A DNA stretch of 52,335 nt. Source: Acetobacter sp. (GTDB lineage: Bacteria; Pseudomonadota; Alphaproteobacteria; Acetobacterales; Acetobacteraceae). The first letter of the stretch is position 1. Each line of letters begins with the position of its first letter. The translations under genes and the position numbers were made by a program. Shown one piece after another: positions 35,135 to 45,768 of this stretch. Where the stretch lies: positions 1 through 52,335 of the forward strand of contig JAAYUA010000077.1 in NCBI GenBank assembly GCA_012517935.1, read 5' to 3'. The notes below the pieces were generated by a model. The model had not been told where the DNA came from. It saw only the letters and a list, made by a program, of their open reading frames with translations, and searched no databases.

Positions 35135-35641
35135 TCAGCGCCGTTTCTGCTTTTTCTCAGGGGCCTGCGCAACTTCAACGATGGATTCGTCGGCCTTCTC
35201 GACCGTCACGTTGGCTACGCCTCTATTGATAATTCCCAGACGAGCCGCAGCCGTCTGGGACAAATCAATGACCCGATCGCCGATAAACGGACCACGATCA
35301 TTCACGGTAACTTCTACGCTTCGACCTGTATCCCGGTCGGTGACAATCAAGTGTGTTCCTATTGGCGCTGTGCGATGCGCTGCCGTCATACGCACATCAG
35401 ACTTACGGCCAGTATTGTGACGCAATGCGCGTCCCGTATACCAGCTCGCAAGACCTTTCTGCTTCAGAGAAGCGCTTTCAGATGATTCTTCCTGAGCCTG
35501 ACGCGCCAGCGCCGCTTTTACAGAAGCGGCCCATGGCGTACCAGCACCCGTGACTGTCGCCGCGTGAAGCGCTGATGGTCCTGTCAACAGCATTGCCCCC
35601 GCACCAAGCAGAAGCAGCTTTTTTTGACCCATCTTTTTCAA
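35135..35641 (-). CDS. rlpA: RlpA family septal lytic transglycosylase-like protein, 168 aa
   Basis: A signal peptide opens the protein ([19 protein letters not shown]). The double-psi beta-barrel of RlpA covers residues about 62-150: [50 protein letters not shown] and AARLGI. The family cleaves glycan strands lacking stem peptides at the septum. It has no SPOR domain, so it is a short form; the end is basic (EKKQKRR). There is no lipobox Cys at the signal end, so it is probably soluble in the periplasm. Confidence 0.9.
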   Translation of the reverse strand: MKKMGQKKLLLLGAGAMLLTGPSALHAATVTGAGTPWAASVKAALARQAQEESSESASLKQKGLASWYTGRALRHNTGRKSDVRMTAAHRTAPIGTHLIVTDRDTGRSVEVTVNDRGPFIGDRVIDLSQTAAARLGIINRGVANVTVEKADESIVEVAQAPEKKQKRR

Positions 35642-35908
35642 CAGACACTTACCTCGACTGTTAACAGATACATTTACCTGTATAGCACAAATGCGACGGA
35701 AAAATCAAAGAAAACGATGAGCATAGGACAGTCATAAAATTTAAGGCGTTGAATTAGCTTGGATTGTTTATGCAAACAGACAGTAAAATGCGCCCCTAAA
35801 AAGATGTATGACCATGTTGAAAGCAAAAAATTACACGTAACAATAATGTATATATTTGTTACATGAACCCGCCCTGAACGAGCGGGAACATGCGCCAGTC
35901 AGCAGGCA

Positions 35909-36457
35909 TCACACCGGCAGAACGTGTCTGCCAAACTGTGCTTCAAGAACTTCAGCCATCGCCAGCCACAAAGCGAGAGCACCACACACAAGCCCTTCAT
36001 ACCCGGCCAAATGTGTAATCGCGGCAATGCCTGTTGCTTCCGCCAGCGCAAGGAGAGCGAACAAAATCACCAGAAGCCCGAACACCAGCCTTAAAACCAT
36101 TGGGCCTTTCAACGTTCCCACGAACATGAACGCCGTAAAGATACCCCACAAACCAAGATAAACCGCCATACCGGCAGGTGGTGTCGCAGCAATCAGGCTA
36201 AATTTCGGAAGAAAAATGAGCATGCAGAGAGAAATCCAGAATGCCCCATAAGACGTGAAAGCCGTCAGACCGAATGTGTTCCCTCTGGGATATTCCAGCA
36301 ATCCAGCAGCCATCTGGGCAGTGCCACCGAACACCAACCCCATCGCCAGCACGGAAGAGTTCAGGGGCAGAAAGCCCGCATTGCACATATTCAGCAGAAT
36401 AGTCGTCATTCCGAAACCGGCCAGCCCCAAAGGACCCGGATTGGCATAGTTCGTCAT
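35909..36457 (-). CDS. satP: Acetate uptake transporter of the GPR1/FUN34/YaaH (SatP) family
   Basis: The family signature NPGPLGLAGFGMTTILLN lies at residues 6-23. Six hydrophobic helices follow, with the GTAQMAAGLLEYPRGNTFGLTA block (shown in part) and TSYGAFWISLC. Members move acetate or succinate with protons across the inner membrane, a useful trait in an organism living in acetic acid, whether for use or removal. Length is 182. AAGGA lies 12 nt before the start. It diverges from mutS. Confidence 0.93.
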   Translation of the reverse strand: MTNYANPGPLGLAGFGMTTILLNMCNAGFLPLNSSVLAMGLVFGGTAQMAAGLLEYPRGNTFGLTAFTSYGAFWISLCMLIFLPKFSLIAATPPAGMAVYLGLWGIFTAFMFVGTLKGPMVLRLVFGLLVILFALLALAEATGIAAITHLAGYEGLVCGALALWLAMAEVLEAQFGRHVLPV

Positions 36458-36784
36458 ATGTAGGAATCCTTGTGAGTTTATGTCTTAATGTTTCTGTTTT
36501 ATTTTTTTACATGAATTTAGAAGCTAAGAAGACCCTCTCCCGCATCTAAATACCTTCGTTTTCAGTATATGTATTATTCACTTAATAATTTATTTAGGAT
36601 AGCGTCTCAAATCCATATAACGCTCATGTGAATGAGCGTTCGATGCAGAACTCTTCAGAAAAAGCATCCACACTTAAAAAAACACGCCCATCAAAAGAGC
36701 ATCCTTCAGATAACTATATGACAAATCGCTCACACACGCTGTCTCCACGCGAGCAGAGGTGACAAGGAAGCAAGAGAACCGCAT
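36458..36784. other. Divergent intergenic stretch between satP and mutS
   Basis: About 330 AT-rich nt hold the promoters of two divergent genes. The only structure I see is a 9-bp perfect inverted repeat, AACGCTCAT (36619-36627) and ATGAGCGTT (36632-36640), with a 4-nt loop. No gene is visible. Confidence 0.55.
36619..36640. repeat. Perfect 9-bp inverted repeat, possible operator or hairpin
   Basis: The two arms AACGCTCAT and ATGAGCGTT are separated by GTGA, a stem suited to a dimeric regulator or to an RNA hairpin. It lies 162 nt before the satP start and 145 nt before the mutS start. No T-tract follows. Confidence 0.4.
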
Positions 36785-39547
36785 ATGATCCGGGATCATG
36801 ATGCTCCCGATCCTTCTTCCTCCTGCCCGGTTTCCTCTCTTTCTCCATCAAGCCAGTTCGCTATGAGCCACTCCCTGACACTTCCCGGAACAGATCAGCC
36901 TTATCAGCGCCCTGCTGCAGAAGGTGCGAGCCCGGCAATGGCTCAATGGTTCACTCTCAAATCCGAAGCACCAGACCTGCTTCTGTTTTTCCGGATGGGC
37001 GATTTCTACGAGCTGTTTTTCGATGATGCGATCGCCGCCTCCTCGGCACTCGACATCGCCCTTACAGCACGCGGCTCGCAAGGCGGCGCTCCAATCCCGA
37101 TGTGCGGCGTGCCCGTTGGCACTGCCGCCACATATCTTGCACGATTGATCCGACGCGGCTTCCGTGTTGCCGTCGCCGAACAGACAGCAACGCCCAGCCC
37201 CGGTCAGAAAGGCCCGCTCCCCCGAGCAATCGTGCGACTGGTCACGCCCGGAACCCTGACTGAAGACGAGCTTCTGGAAGCTGGCCGTTCCAACCTGCTG
37301 CTCGTTCTTGCTCAACCTGCCTCAACGGGCGGACGCGGAAGACGCAAGCAGTCAGCCCAGGAAGAAACCGGAGCGGCATGGATCGACGTTTCAACGGGAC
37401 AATTTGAAACAACCCTTGTCAGCCAGCAGAATCTGTCAGATCTCCTCGGACGTCTGGACCCCGCAGAAATCCTTGCCCCCGATGACATCACCCCGCCGGA
37501 TTGGCAGAACAGACGCATTCCACTTCCCCCACTGCCCCAGCCGGAAGCCGCACGCACCCGTCTGGCTGAAAGTTTCGGCGTCAGCAGCCTTGATGCTTTC
37601 GGAACATTCAGCGACGCGGAAGTGCTCGCGGGATTTGGTGCTGTCGATTACATCCGCAGATCGCAGGCTGGCATCCTTCCACGTCTTTCACACCCAACGC
37701 CTCAGACAGCTGGCAGAACGCTCGGCCTCGATGCCGCAACCCGCGCCAGCCTCGACCTGCTTCGCGCCCGGGATGGCGGTGATGAGCACACATTATTTTC
37801 AGCAGTTGATCATACCGTAACCGCGGCAGGCGCACGCCTTCTTTCCGCATGGATCGCCTCCCCCTTAACGGACGTGACAACCATAGCAGCACGGCAGGAC
37901 GGATGGGACTGGCTGCGCCAGCAACCACAACTGACGCAGAAACTGCGCTCCGCCCTCCACGGCGCTCCTGATCTCGAACGCGCTCTGGGTCGTCTTTCCG
38001 TCAGCCGTGGGCAGCCTCGCGATCTGGCTGCTGTCAGGGATGCCTTGCGCTCCATGCTGAATGTCGCTGGCATTCTGAGCAATCAGGAAGGAATACCCTC
38101 ATCCGTCAGCCCAACCCTGCACATTTCAGCCTCACTGGACCTTCTTCGCACGGAGCTTGAACGTGCTCTGGCGGAAGAACTCCCTGCCAGGATTGATGAA
38201 GGCGGATTTATCGTCCCGGGTTTTGACGGTGAACTGGATGCGCAGCGTGGGCTTCGGGACGATTCCCGCCGCATTATTGCAGGCCTGCAGACAGAGTATG
38301 CACAGCGTTTCGATGTCGCCAGCCTGAAGATCAGACATCACTCCCAACTGGGTTATGTCATTGAGGTCGCCTCTGCTGTCGGAACAAAACTCCGCGCACG
38401 GGAAGATCTCTCATTCCGGCAGGGAACAGCCAGTCTTGCAAGGTTTTCGACCGAAGAGCTGATAGAGCTGGATCAGAAAATTGCAGCCGCTGGCGAACGG
38501 GCTCTGGTGCGTGAACAGCAGATTTTCCACCGTTTCGTGACGCAAATTCTTCAGGCTGAAGATCTGTCGACAACCGCACGTCACCTCGCTTTTCTGGATG
38601 TGCTCCAGTCATGCGCTGTCCTTGCACAAGGCGGGAACTGGTGTCGCCCCGATGTCGTGGAGGAGGAAGCCTTCGCGCTCGAATCCTGCCGTCACCCGGT
38701 GGTCGAGGCAGCCCTTCCGAAAGGTGCCCGCTTCACCCCGAACACCTGCCATCTTCCTCCCGAAAAACGAACCATGCTTCTGACCGGCCCGAATATGGCC
38801 GGAAAATCAACGTTCCTGCGCCAGACAGCACTTGCTGTCATTCTGGCTCAGGCGGGACTCCCGGTCGCGGCGGCTTCCGCCAGAATCGGAATTGTGGATC
38901 GTCTGTTTTCCCGTGTTGGCGCAGCAGATGATCTGGCGCGGGGCCGCTCAACCTTCATGGTTGAAATGACGGAAACTGCCTCCATCCTGAATCAGGCAGG
39001 GCCACGCTCCCTTGTCGTCGTGGATGAAATCGGACGCGGCACAGCGACACTGGATGGTCTCGCGATTGCATGGGCTGTGCTGGAAGCCATGCATTCATCG
39101 CTACGTTGCCGTGCGATATTCGCCACGCACTTCCATGAACTTGCCGATCTCGCCAATACGCTCCCGCGTCTGTCTCCCCACACAATGGCTGTCCGGGACT
39201 GGAAAGGGCAGATCGTTTTCCAGCATGAAGTCATCCCCGGAACCGCGAAACGAAGCTGGGGCGTGCATGTCGCCCGTCTTGCTGGCGTGCCAGCACCTGT
39301 CGTCGAAAGGGCTACAAGACTGCTGAAAGAGTTGGAAATGGAACACTCCGCAAGCCAGCGCCCACTTCCTCTTTTCGATATGTCCGGCGCGGCTGAGCCG
39401 CTGCCTGCACCTGAAACTCGGGACAGAGTGCGTGAACTTTTACGCAAAACAGACCCGGATACATGCTCGCCCCGGACGGCTCTCACACTTCTTTATGATC
39501 TGCAGAAAGCCATGCTTGAAGATGAGGGGCATTTCGACAGAAAATAA
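36785..39547 (+). CDS. mutS: DNA mismatch repair protein MutS
   Basis: MutS binds mismatched DNA and recruits MutL. The mismatch-binding phenylalanine-glutamate motif is FFRMGDFYELF in domain I. The ATPase domain has Walker A GPNMAGKSTFLRQ near residue 668 and Walker B VVVDEIGRGTATLDG, then the ATHFHELADLA block. Length 920 is usual. The first ATG (36785) is used because AGAGAA lies upstream; the next Met (36863) has no ribosome site, and the residues between are Ser/Pro-rich. It begins a short co-directional group with glnD. Confidence 0.96.
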   Translation: MIRDHDAPDPSSSCPVSSLSPSSQFAMSHSLTLPGTDQPYQRPAAEGASPAMAQWFTLKSEAPDLLLFFRMGDFYELFFDDAIAASSALDIALTARGSQGGAPIPMCGVPVGTAATYLARLIRRGFRVAVAEQTATPSPGQKGPLPRAIVRLVTPGTLTEDELLEAGRSNLLLVLAQPASTGGRGRRKQSAQEETGAAWIDVSTGQFETTLVSQQNLSDLLGRLDPAEILAPDDITPPDWQNRRIPLPPLPQPEAARTRLAESFGVSSLDAFGTFSDAEVLAGFGAVDYIRRSQAGILPRLSHPTPQTAGRTLGLDAATRASLDLLRARDGGDEHTLFSAVDHTVTAAGARLLSAWIASPLTDVTTIAARQDGWDWLRQQPQLTQKLRSALHGAPDLERALGRLSVSRGQPRDLAAVRDALRSMLNVAGILSNQEGIPSSVSPTLHISASLDLLRTELERALAEELPARIDEGGFIVPGFDGELDAQRGLRDDSRRIIAGLQTEYAQRFDVASLKIRHHSQLGYVIEVASAVGTKLRAREDLSFRQGTASLARFSTEELIELDQKIAAAGERALVREQQIFHRFVTQILQAEDLSTTARHLAFLDVLQSCAVLAQGGNWCRPDVVEEEAFALESCRHPVVEAALPKGARFTPNTCHLPPEKRTMLLTGPNMAGKSTFLRQTALAVILAQAGLPVAAASARIGIVDRLFSRVGAADDLARGRSTFMVEMTETASILNQAGPRSLVVVDEIGRGTATLDGLAIAWAVLEAMHSSLRCRAIFATHFHELADLANTLPRLSPHTMAVRDWKGQIVFQHEVIPGTAKRSWGVHVARLAGVPAPVVERATRLLKELEMEHSASQRPLPLFDMSGAAEPLPAPETRDRVRELLRKTDPDTCSPRTALTLLYDLQKAMLEDEGHFDRK

Positions 39548-39624
39548 GTGTATACTGTCCTTTCTCAGGCTTTACATTCCGTCACTCCCTTCCGGCCCTG
39601 TTTTCAAGAGACCAGCTCATTTCC

Positions 39625-42558
39625 ATGTCCACACACTCTGTCGAACGCCTCTCCCGGACCGCAAGCACATCATCCGGCATGACCTTTCAGGGGCCGGAAA
39701 ATATAGCGCATCTCACACCGGAAGAGCTGAGCGCTTCTCTTGCCGCCTCGATTTCCGAAGCTCGGGCGAATACTCCGGATGGCACGTTGCATCGTGACGT
39801 CGTGGTGACGATTTTTCGTCGTCATCTGGGACGTTACCAGACCGAAATTCGTGAACGATTCGAAGCCCGCCAACTGAAAGGCACCGCAGCAGCCAAACAT
39901 CTGGCCAGCTTTGCAGATGTCATCATCCGCTCCCTGGCGTCATGGGCACGGGAAACAACGGATGGGGACGACAGGGATCTGCGCGGTCTGGCTATTGCTG
40001 CAACCGGTGGCTATGGCAGGGGTCTTCTCGCCCCCTTCAGTGATATCGACCTTCTGTTTCTGACCCCGGAGCAACCCGGGCCTCAGGTCCTGACGCTTGT
40101 CGAATACATGCTCTATTTCCTATGGGATCTGGGGCTCAAAGTCGGACACGCCACCCGTTCAATCAACGAATGCCTTGAACAGGCTGCCAAGGACACGACC
40201 GTCCGCACGGCCCTGCTTGATGCCAGACTTCTTTGTGGCGATTCCTCGCTCTTCTCCATGTTTGAAGCCCGCTTCATCATCAGTTGCACTGAAAGCGGTG
40301 CGGCAAATTTCATTTCGGCCAAAAAGCTTGAACGGCAGGAGCGCCACCGCCGGTTTGGTGACAGTCCCTATCTGGTCGAACCAAACATCAAGGAAGGTCG
40401 CGGCAGTCTGCGCGACATGCAGACCCTTTACTGGATGTGTCGATACACCTTCGGCACGCGTCACGTTTCAGATCTGTTGGCACCCCAGTTCGCAGATCTG
40501 AAACTGCTGACCGAGCAGGAAGCTGCCCGCGCCCGACGTTCATGGGATTTTCTCTGGACGGTGCGCATGCATCTTCATTACGTTGCAGGACGCTCCGAGG
40601 ATCGTCTGACGTTCGACATGCAACCGGTTGTCGGCGGACGCATGGGCTATACCCGCCATGGTCGACAGAACGGCGTCGAACGCTTCATGCGTCATTATTT
40701 TCTCACGGCCCGGGAAGTGATGCGACTGACCCATGTGCTGGAGCCAACCGTCCTGCGACAGGCTCGCGGGCCTGCCGCTGCCACAGCTCGTGCTGATGAC
40801 AGCATGCGTGATGCCGGTTTCACGCTACAGGATGGCCAGATTACCCCGGATCGCGGCATCTCTTTCGCTGATGAGCCGGTCAGAATGTTCCGGATGCTCC
40901 GCCTGTCTCGTGATCGCGACATCGCAATTCATCCGCTGGCCCGCCAACAGATGATCCGCTGGGAACGCCGGGCCGCCACTTTACGCAATGATCCCGAGAC
41001 ATCAGATATTTTCCTGGATCTGCTCTGCGGTGCTTCTCCATCCCGTAACCGCCGTCCTTCCGGACGTGATGCGCAGGGGGAGGAAACCGCTTCTCTCCCG
41101 CAAAACGGAAGCGCCCGGGAGGCGCCCGGTCCGGCGCACTGGATGCATATTCTGAACGAGACCGGTCTGCTCGGGGCTTTTATCCCTGACTGGTCGCGCA
41201 TTGTCGGGCAGATGCAGTTCGACACATATCATATTTTTACCGTCGATGAGCATACGATCGAGGCCATACGGATCCTCAGTCAGGTCGAACATAACAGGAT
41301 GGCCGATGAAATTCCGGTCGCCTATGACATAGCCCGGGATCTTCACTCCCGTCGCGCGCTCTACATGGCCGTTCTCATGCACGATATTGCCAAGGGCCGT
41401 GGCGGTGATCATTCCGAGCTTGGCTCCGAACTGGCGCTGGAACTATGCCCACGTCTGGGCATGAGTGGCGAGGAAACAGAAACGGTTTCCTGGCTTGTTC
41501 TGCAACATCTCCTGCTCAGCTACACAGCCTTCCAGCGTGATATCGATGACCCCAAGACCATTCTTGATGTCGCTGATGTCGTCCAATCCCCGGAACGTCT
41601 GCGCCTGCTTCTGCTGCTGACCATCGTTGACATGCGCGCCGTCAGCAATCGCGTCTGGAATGCCTGGAAAGCCACTCTGCTCCGTGAACTTTACACAAGA
41701 GTTGCTGAAGTCCTTGAAGGAGGGCTGGCCACAACCGAGCGGGACATCCGCGTAACTCACAGCAAGCAGGTGGTCGAAGAAGCACTGCTGGAGGAAGGCG
41801 CGCCACCCGAGACCATCCGTCATTTTCTGGATCTTGGATATGCCGGTTACTGGTTGTCCTTCGATCTGGAAACGCAGCTTCGTCATGCCCGCCTGATCCG
41901 CAATGCGGAAGCCCGCAAGGCTGCGCTAACCATTGATGCCGAACCACTTCCCAGCCGCGGTGTCACAGAAATCACCATTTATACCGCCGACCATCCAGGT
42001 CTGTTCGCCCGGATCGCGGGCGCTCTTTCCCTGGCCGGTGCCTCCATCGTCGATGCGCGCATACATACTTTTTCCAACGGCATGGCTTTGGACACGCTCT
42101 GGATTCAGGATGCGACAGGCGACACGTTCGACGAGCCCCAGCGTCTGGAACGACTGATCTCCGTTGCGGAAGATGCCCTCAGAGGAAATATCAACCTCGA
42201 AGAGCAGATCGCCAAAATGGCACCCGCGCGTCTTTCTTCACGCACACGGGCCATCCACGTTCCTCCGCGCGTGGTTATCGATAACCGTGCCTCATCAACC
42301 TTCACCGTGATTGAAATCAACAGTCGCGACAGGCCCGGCCTTCTGCATGACGTGGCAAACACCCTGAGAGAACTAAAGCTTCAGATCGCGTCAGCCCATA
42401 TCACCACCTATGGCGTCAGGGCTGTCGACGTATTTTATGTAAAGGACCTGTTCGGACTGAAAGTCACGGAAGACACACGTCTGCGCGAAATCACAGCCCG
42501 CCTGCGGCTACAGCTTGAAAAGATCGAAGCCCGTTACGGCGCACCACCACTGACATGA
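39625..42558 (+). CDS. glnD: [Protein-PII] uridylyltransferase / uridylyl-removing enzyme
   Basis: GlnD adds and removes UMP on PII proteins in response to glutamine and so controls nitrogen metabolism. The nucleotidyltransferase motif is GGYGRGLLAPFSDIDLLFL at residues 128-146. The HD domain follows at about 540-620 (DEHTIEAIRI, YMAVLMHDIAKGRGGDHSE). Two ACT domains close the protein (EITIYTADHPGLFARIAGAL near 775 and TVIEINSRDRPGLLHDVANT near 895). Length 977 is usual for alphaproteobacteria. A second Met at residue 19 is a possible start. No strong ribosome site is seen. Confidence 0.96.
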   Translation: MSTHSVERLSRTASTSSGMTFQGPENIAHLTPEELSASLAASISEARANTPDGTLHRDVVVTIFRRHLGRYQTEIRERFEARQLKGTAAAKHLASFADVIIRSLASWARETTDGDDRDLRGLAIAATGGYGRGLLAPFSDIDLLFLTPEQPGPQVLTLVEYMLYFLWDLGLKVGHATRSINECLEQAAKDTTVRTALLDARLLCGDSSLFSMFEARFIISCTESGAANFISAKKLERQERHRRFGDSPYLVEPNIKEGRGSLRDMQTLYWMCRYTFGTRHVSDLLAPQFADLKLLTEQEAARARRSWDFLWTVRMHLHYVAGRSEDRLTFDMQPVVGGRMGYTRHGRQNGVERFMRHYFLTAREVMRLTHVLEPTVLRQARGPAAATARADDSMRDAGFTLQDGQITPDRGISFADEPVRMFRMLRLSRDRDIAIHPLARQQMIRWERRAATLRNDPETSDIFLDLLCGASPSRNRRPSGRDAQGEETASLPQNGSAREAPGPAHWMHILNETGLLGAFIPDWSRIVGQMQFDTYHIFTVDEHTIEAIRILSQVEHNRMADEIPVAYDIARDLHSRRALYMAVLMHDIAKGRGGDHSELGSELALELCPRLGMSGEETETVSWLVLQHLLLSYTAFQRDIDDPKTILDVADVVQSPERLRLLLLLTIVDMRAVSNRVWNAWKATLLRELYTRVAEVLEGGLATTERDIRVTHSKQVVEEALLEEGAPPETIRHFLDLGYAGYWLSFDLETQLRHARLIRNAEARKAALTIDAEPLPSRGVTEITIYTADHPGLFARIAGALSLAGASIVDARIHTFSNGMALDTLWIQDATGDTFDEPQRLERLISVAEDALRGNINLEEQIAKMAPARLSSRTRAIHVPPRVVIDNRASSTFTVIEINSRDRPGLLHDVANTLRELKLQIASAHITTYGVRAVDVFYVKDLFGLKVTEDTRLREITARLRLQLEKIEARYGAPPLT

Positions 42559-42663
42559 CAACCAGCTTCAAGGATGCTCGCACAGGGCTGTGAAACTTGA
42601 GGCTGCCTGACCGGGATATGGGGTGAAAGCACGTATCCCGACCGCTGAAATGACTGCCTCATA

Positions 42664-42699
42664 CAGGAATTACCCTCCTGAAAAACAAGGGAATTCCTG
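42664..42699 (+). terminator. Inverted repeat after glnD, possible weak terminator
   Basis: CAGGAATT (42664-42671) pairs with AATTCCTG (42692-42699) across a 20-nt loop, about 105 nt after the glnD stop. The next T-rich run begins some 25 nt later (42724-42737), too far for a standard terminator. Confidence 0.3.
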
Positions 42700-42748
42700 G
42701 CTTTCAAAGCTTTATCGAAAAAAGTTTTCCTTTTTTATCATTCGACCC

Positions 42749-42777
42749 TTGACCCCTTCCCCTGACACGGGTAAATC
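42749..42777 (+). promoter_or_regulatory. Possible promoter of tRNA-Leu
   Basis: TTGACC (42749-42754) and TAAATC (42772-42777) are 17 nt apart, with the tRNA beginning 36 nt after the -10. The -35 is good and the -10 weak. Confidence 0.4.
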
Positions 42778-42813
42778 CCCTTTCACCAGCCGGGGCGACC
42801 CGGTTGTCATCTA

Positions 42814-42900
42814 GCCCAGATGGCGGAATTGGTAGACGCGCAGGTTTCAGGTACCTGTGGCCGCAAGGTCGTGGAAGTTCGAGTCTTCTTCTGGGCACCA
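42814..42900 (+). tRNA. tRNA-Leu(CAG)
   Basis: An 87-nt class II tRNA with a long variable arm. The acceptor GCCCAGA pairs with TCTGGGC. The anticodon stem CAGGT/ACCTG closes the loop TTCAGGT, anticodon CAG. CCA is encoded at the end. Confidence 0.96.
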
Positions 42901-42928
42901 TTTCTTGAAAAAGAAATCAGCAGACAAA

Positions 42929-42967
42929 CAGGAAAGCTTAACAGCTTCCTGCTTTTTCTGTTTTTTT
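42929..42967 (+). terminator. Rho-independent terminator after tRNA-Leu
   Basis: The stem CAGGAA(A)GCT with AGCTTCCTG (42929-42951, one bulged A, 4-nt loop) is followed by CTTTTTCTGTTTTTTT. It ends the tRNA transcript and lies just before the minus-strand polysaccharide gene. Confidence 0.87.
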
Positions 42968-43053
42968 AATCAAAAATAAAAACTGCCTGCCGTGATGTTG
43001 CAATCAAAGCAGCTTCTTTTCCCAGATATGGCGTTCCAAAACATATCTTGCCG

Positions 43054-45093
43054 TCAGCACCCATTTTTCAAAAACGCCTCAATTTCTTGGGCATTATCTG
43101 ACACCAGATCAACATCTGGAAAATCTGCCCCGGCATGCTTCATCGGCTTCAGATCATGATCTTTGGCAACGATGATCGCGGCAAGTGTTTTCCTCCGCAG
43201 CGTGGATGGAACAAAGGAGCATGCGACAGAAGAAGAAAGAATGAAATATTCCGCATGACACCCCCAGATTTCAGGGTGACAGGATGCATCATCCTCATGA
43301 CAGATGACCGAGACGCGTCCAGCAAAGCCGGCACGTCTTGCATCTTTCATACGCCCCTCAATCATGGAAAGAATCACAAACCATCCTGATGCCAGAAGCT
43401 GGTTTGTCAGATTCTGTAATAATATGCCTTCACGAACATCATGCTGATTGGCAAGGATGCAGACTGCACCGCGCAGCATCCCGCCAGCGAGAACCGGAAA
43501 TGGCTGCTCTAAACAGGAGAATAAATAATTCCACTTGTTTTTCAGGAGCATCGCATCCCGAACAAGGGCTTCCGCCATATCTTCCCGAAGTTCCGTGGGA
43601 GACAAAGAATTGACAGGCAAGGAAGCGAACGCAATCTTTTGCCGGGCATGAGCCCCGGCACAAAGTGCATCCATGAATGCGAAAGCAGGCGTGCTGAACC
43701 TTCGATCAAAAACCGCAGAACCTCCAGACACGGCGATTCCAGCCAGGGAACCCCCTGCGACCGGCAGAATTGTCACATCCGCCCCTTCCATGATGATCTG
43801 AATGAATTCTTCCAAGGCAGAAGATGATAGTTTTTGATCTCCACACATATAAATCAGGATGTCGCCTGAACACTGCTTCATCCATCGGTCATCAGATTCT
43901 GAAATTTGCTTCAGTTTCGGAGTGATATACCCTTTCCCCCGAGAATACTCCGAGACAATGGATGAAATTTTCTCTTGGGGCCAAAAAACTGAAAGTGATG
44001 CCTGAATGGAGCGCAGCAGGGCGGACTGCCTTTCCGCATCTTCCACAATCACACTCACGAACTCTTCGGTTCTATCCTCATCAGTAATTATTCTTTTTTT
44101 GTCTTCATTTTTTAAAAATTTATTAGATCTATAATTCGTTTTCGCAACACTGGAAGAAGACAACTCATCCAGACGCGCCTCCAATGAAGCCAAACGCAAT
44201 TCGCTCGCCTCAAGATCGCATTCCAGATCACTTCTTTGCTGGAGCAATTCAATATAACGACGCTGCATGACATCAGAAGAAAACTCACGACTCTCCGGAG
44301 ATGTTTTCCGGAAAGAGTCATCAAAATCGAGAACTTTTCTTGCAATCTCAGATCGGACCCGAACAGGAAGAGAAGAGATCAAAGGCCAGAGAAATGGAAT
44401 GCGCTTTGGATAAAACGCGGCCTTCCTGGAACCCGAGGATCCAAATTCTATTTTCTCACCCAGAACTGTTTCCAGATCATCCCACGACAGATCGTTCGTG
44501 TTGTGTATCTCTGGCCACAATCGGACGACAGGTGTCTGAAGGGCAAACGCAATCGCCGCGATGAAGGCCTGATCTGTTTCTATCAAAGCCGACTGGGCAA
44601 TTCGGCGGATCATATCGCTGACTTGCTGCCCGGAGAGCCCAACCTGAACAGAATCTGAAATCTCAACCCGTAAAGCACCTTCACGGACAATCTCCGCAAC
44701 GGGCAACTCTAAAACCCTGAGTAAAAAAAATGGGTTTCCAACGGCAACAGATGCAGATGCTCTCAACGCCACCCGTGACACGGGTCCTGTCAAAAGCATC
44801 ACTCTCTCGGCCAGATCTTCAGGGGGAAAAGAAAACTCTCCATCTGTTGGCAGGATGCAGCCGCATCCCCAAATCCAGCTTTTTATTCTTACAAACGTCC
44901 CGGCCTCCAGACGCTCACAAGCATGCAACCGATGAATATCTTCTGGATTTTCAAGAATCTTCGAAAGAATGTAACTGCCGAAATCCGCCTCCGATCCCAC
45001 AGACCAGACAATACTTTCAGGCGCCTCCAGAACAGCAGAATCCCAACACTCTCCAGTGAGCAAGTTCAGGCCACCGTTTCTTTTTTCGGACAA
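43054..45093 (-). CDS. Mosaic protein with polysaccharide pyruvyl transferase-like and glycosyltransferase-like regions, 679 aa
   Basis: No single family covers this protein. Residues about 25-250 resemble polysaccharide pyruvyl transferases (WcaK/CsaB group): a WGCGCILP block, the RGPlTR-like [21 protein letters not shown] in place of GDPALLL, and [20 protein letters not shown] in place of the SD-x-H helix, where the usual His is missing. Residues 270-315 are a coiled coil. Residues about 342-440 recall a degenerate GT2 domain ([31 protein letters not shown]). Residues about 535-600 recall the N-terminal half of a GT-B fold ([15 protein letters not shown]). The start is TTG at 45093, overlapping gmhA by 28 nt, or TTG 45063. 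The role in polymer modification is inferred from the operon. Confidence 0.6.
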   Translation of the reverse strand: MSEKRNGGLNLLTGECWDSAVLEAPESIVWSVGSEADFGSYILSKILENPEDIHRLHACERLEAGTFVRIKSWIWGCGCILPTDGEFSFPPEDLAERVMLLTGPVSRVALRASASVAVGNPFFLLRVLELPVAEIVREGALRVEISDSVQVGLSGQQVSDMIRRIAQSALIETDQAFIAAIAFALQTPVVRLWPEIHNTNDLSWDDLETVLGEKIEFGSSGSRKAAFYPKRIPFLWPLISSLPVRVRSEIARKVLDFDDSFRKTSPESREFSSDVMQRRYIELLQQRSDLECDLEASELRLASLEARLDELSSSSVAKTNYRSNKFLKNEDKKRIITDEDRTEEFVSVIVEDAERQSALLRSIQASLSVFWPQEKISSIVSEYSRGKGYITPKLKQISESDDRWMKQCSGDILIYMCGDQKLSSSALEEFIQIIMEGADVTILPVAGGSLAGIAVSGGSAVFDRRFSTPAFAFMDALCAGAHARQKIAFASLPVNSLSPTELREDMAEALVRDAMLLKNKWNYLFSCLEQPFPVLAGGMLRGAVCILANQHDVREGILLQNLTNQLLASGWFVILSMIEGRMKDARRAGFAGRVSVICHEDDASCHPEIWGCHAEYFILSSSVACSFVPSTLRRKTLAAIIVAKDHDLKPMKHAGADFPDVDLVSDNAQEIEAFLKNGC

Positions 45094-45713
45094 AGAGCAC
45101 GTTCAACCAGCGCGCAAACACAATGAGCAGCCATGATGTGAATCTGCTGCACCAATGCGGTTCTATCCTCCGGCGCGCGCAGGGTAATATCGCATGCAAA
45201 GTCCATCCCTCGCCGCCCGGTCATCGCCGCGCAGATCATTCCCCCTTCACGTGCTGCATCAAAAGCTTTGATGATATTCGGGGACCGACCAGAGGTGCTG
45301 ATGCCCAGAAACACATCTCCCGGCCTTCCATAAGCTTGAACCTGCCGGGAAAATACATATTCATAACCATAATCATTCGAGATGGCTGTCAACGATGACG
45401 TATCCGTCGTCAGGGCAATCGCTGACAATGGACGTCGATCATACATAAGACGCGCCGTAAATTCACCAGCGATATGCTGGGCATCCGCAGCGCTTCCTCC
45501 ATTTCCGGCAACCAGCAGCCGACCTCCGGCACGCAGGGATGTGACGATAGCACCCGCAAGGGCAAACATATGCTCCCGTGCAGCCACATCCATGCGGAAA
45601 GCAACCACTGCGGCTTCGGAATCCTTGAGGAAATCAGAGATATAGAGACTGTCTTCAGCTGGAAAAATTCCGGACTCAGAAAAATTTGTATCAGCCATCA
45701 TTGTCGGATCCAT
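45066..45713 (-). CDS. gmhA: Phosphoheptose isomerase (SIS domain)
   Basis: GmhA turns sedoheptulose 7-phosphate into glycero-manno-heptose 7-phosphate for LPS core synthesis. The SIS fold blocks are [57 protein letters not shown] and the closing [17 protein letters not shown], which carries the GmhA His. Length 215 includes a short N-terminal extension; starts at the Mets 5 and 6 codons in are possible. It is the fourth gene of the operon and overlaps the next. Later heptose genes are not seen in the window. Confidence 0.92.
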   Translation of the reverse strand: MDPTMMADTNFSESGIFPAEDSLYISDFLKDSEAAVVAFRMDVAAREHMFALAGAIVTSLRAGGRLLVAGNGGSAADAQHIAGEFTARLMYDRRPLSAIALTTDTSSLTAISNDYGYEYVFSRQVQAYGRPGDVFLGISTSGRSPNIIKAFDAAREGGMICAAMTGRRGMDFACDITLRAPEDRTALVQQIHIMAAHCVCALVERALCPKKETVA

Positions 45714-45768
45714 AGCCTGCCAAAATCATATGGACGAAATATCCCGCAACTTATAGCCCATCAAACAC

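Noticed and set aside
42704-42901. Minus-strand reading frame over tRNA-Leu
   Set aside because: The peptide (PRRRLELPRPCGHRYLKPAR) is the usual translated tRNA artefact and recurs in many genomes at tRNA-Leu genes.
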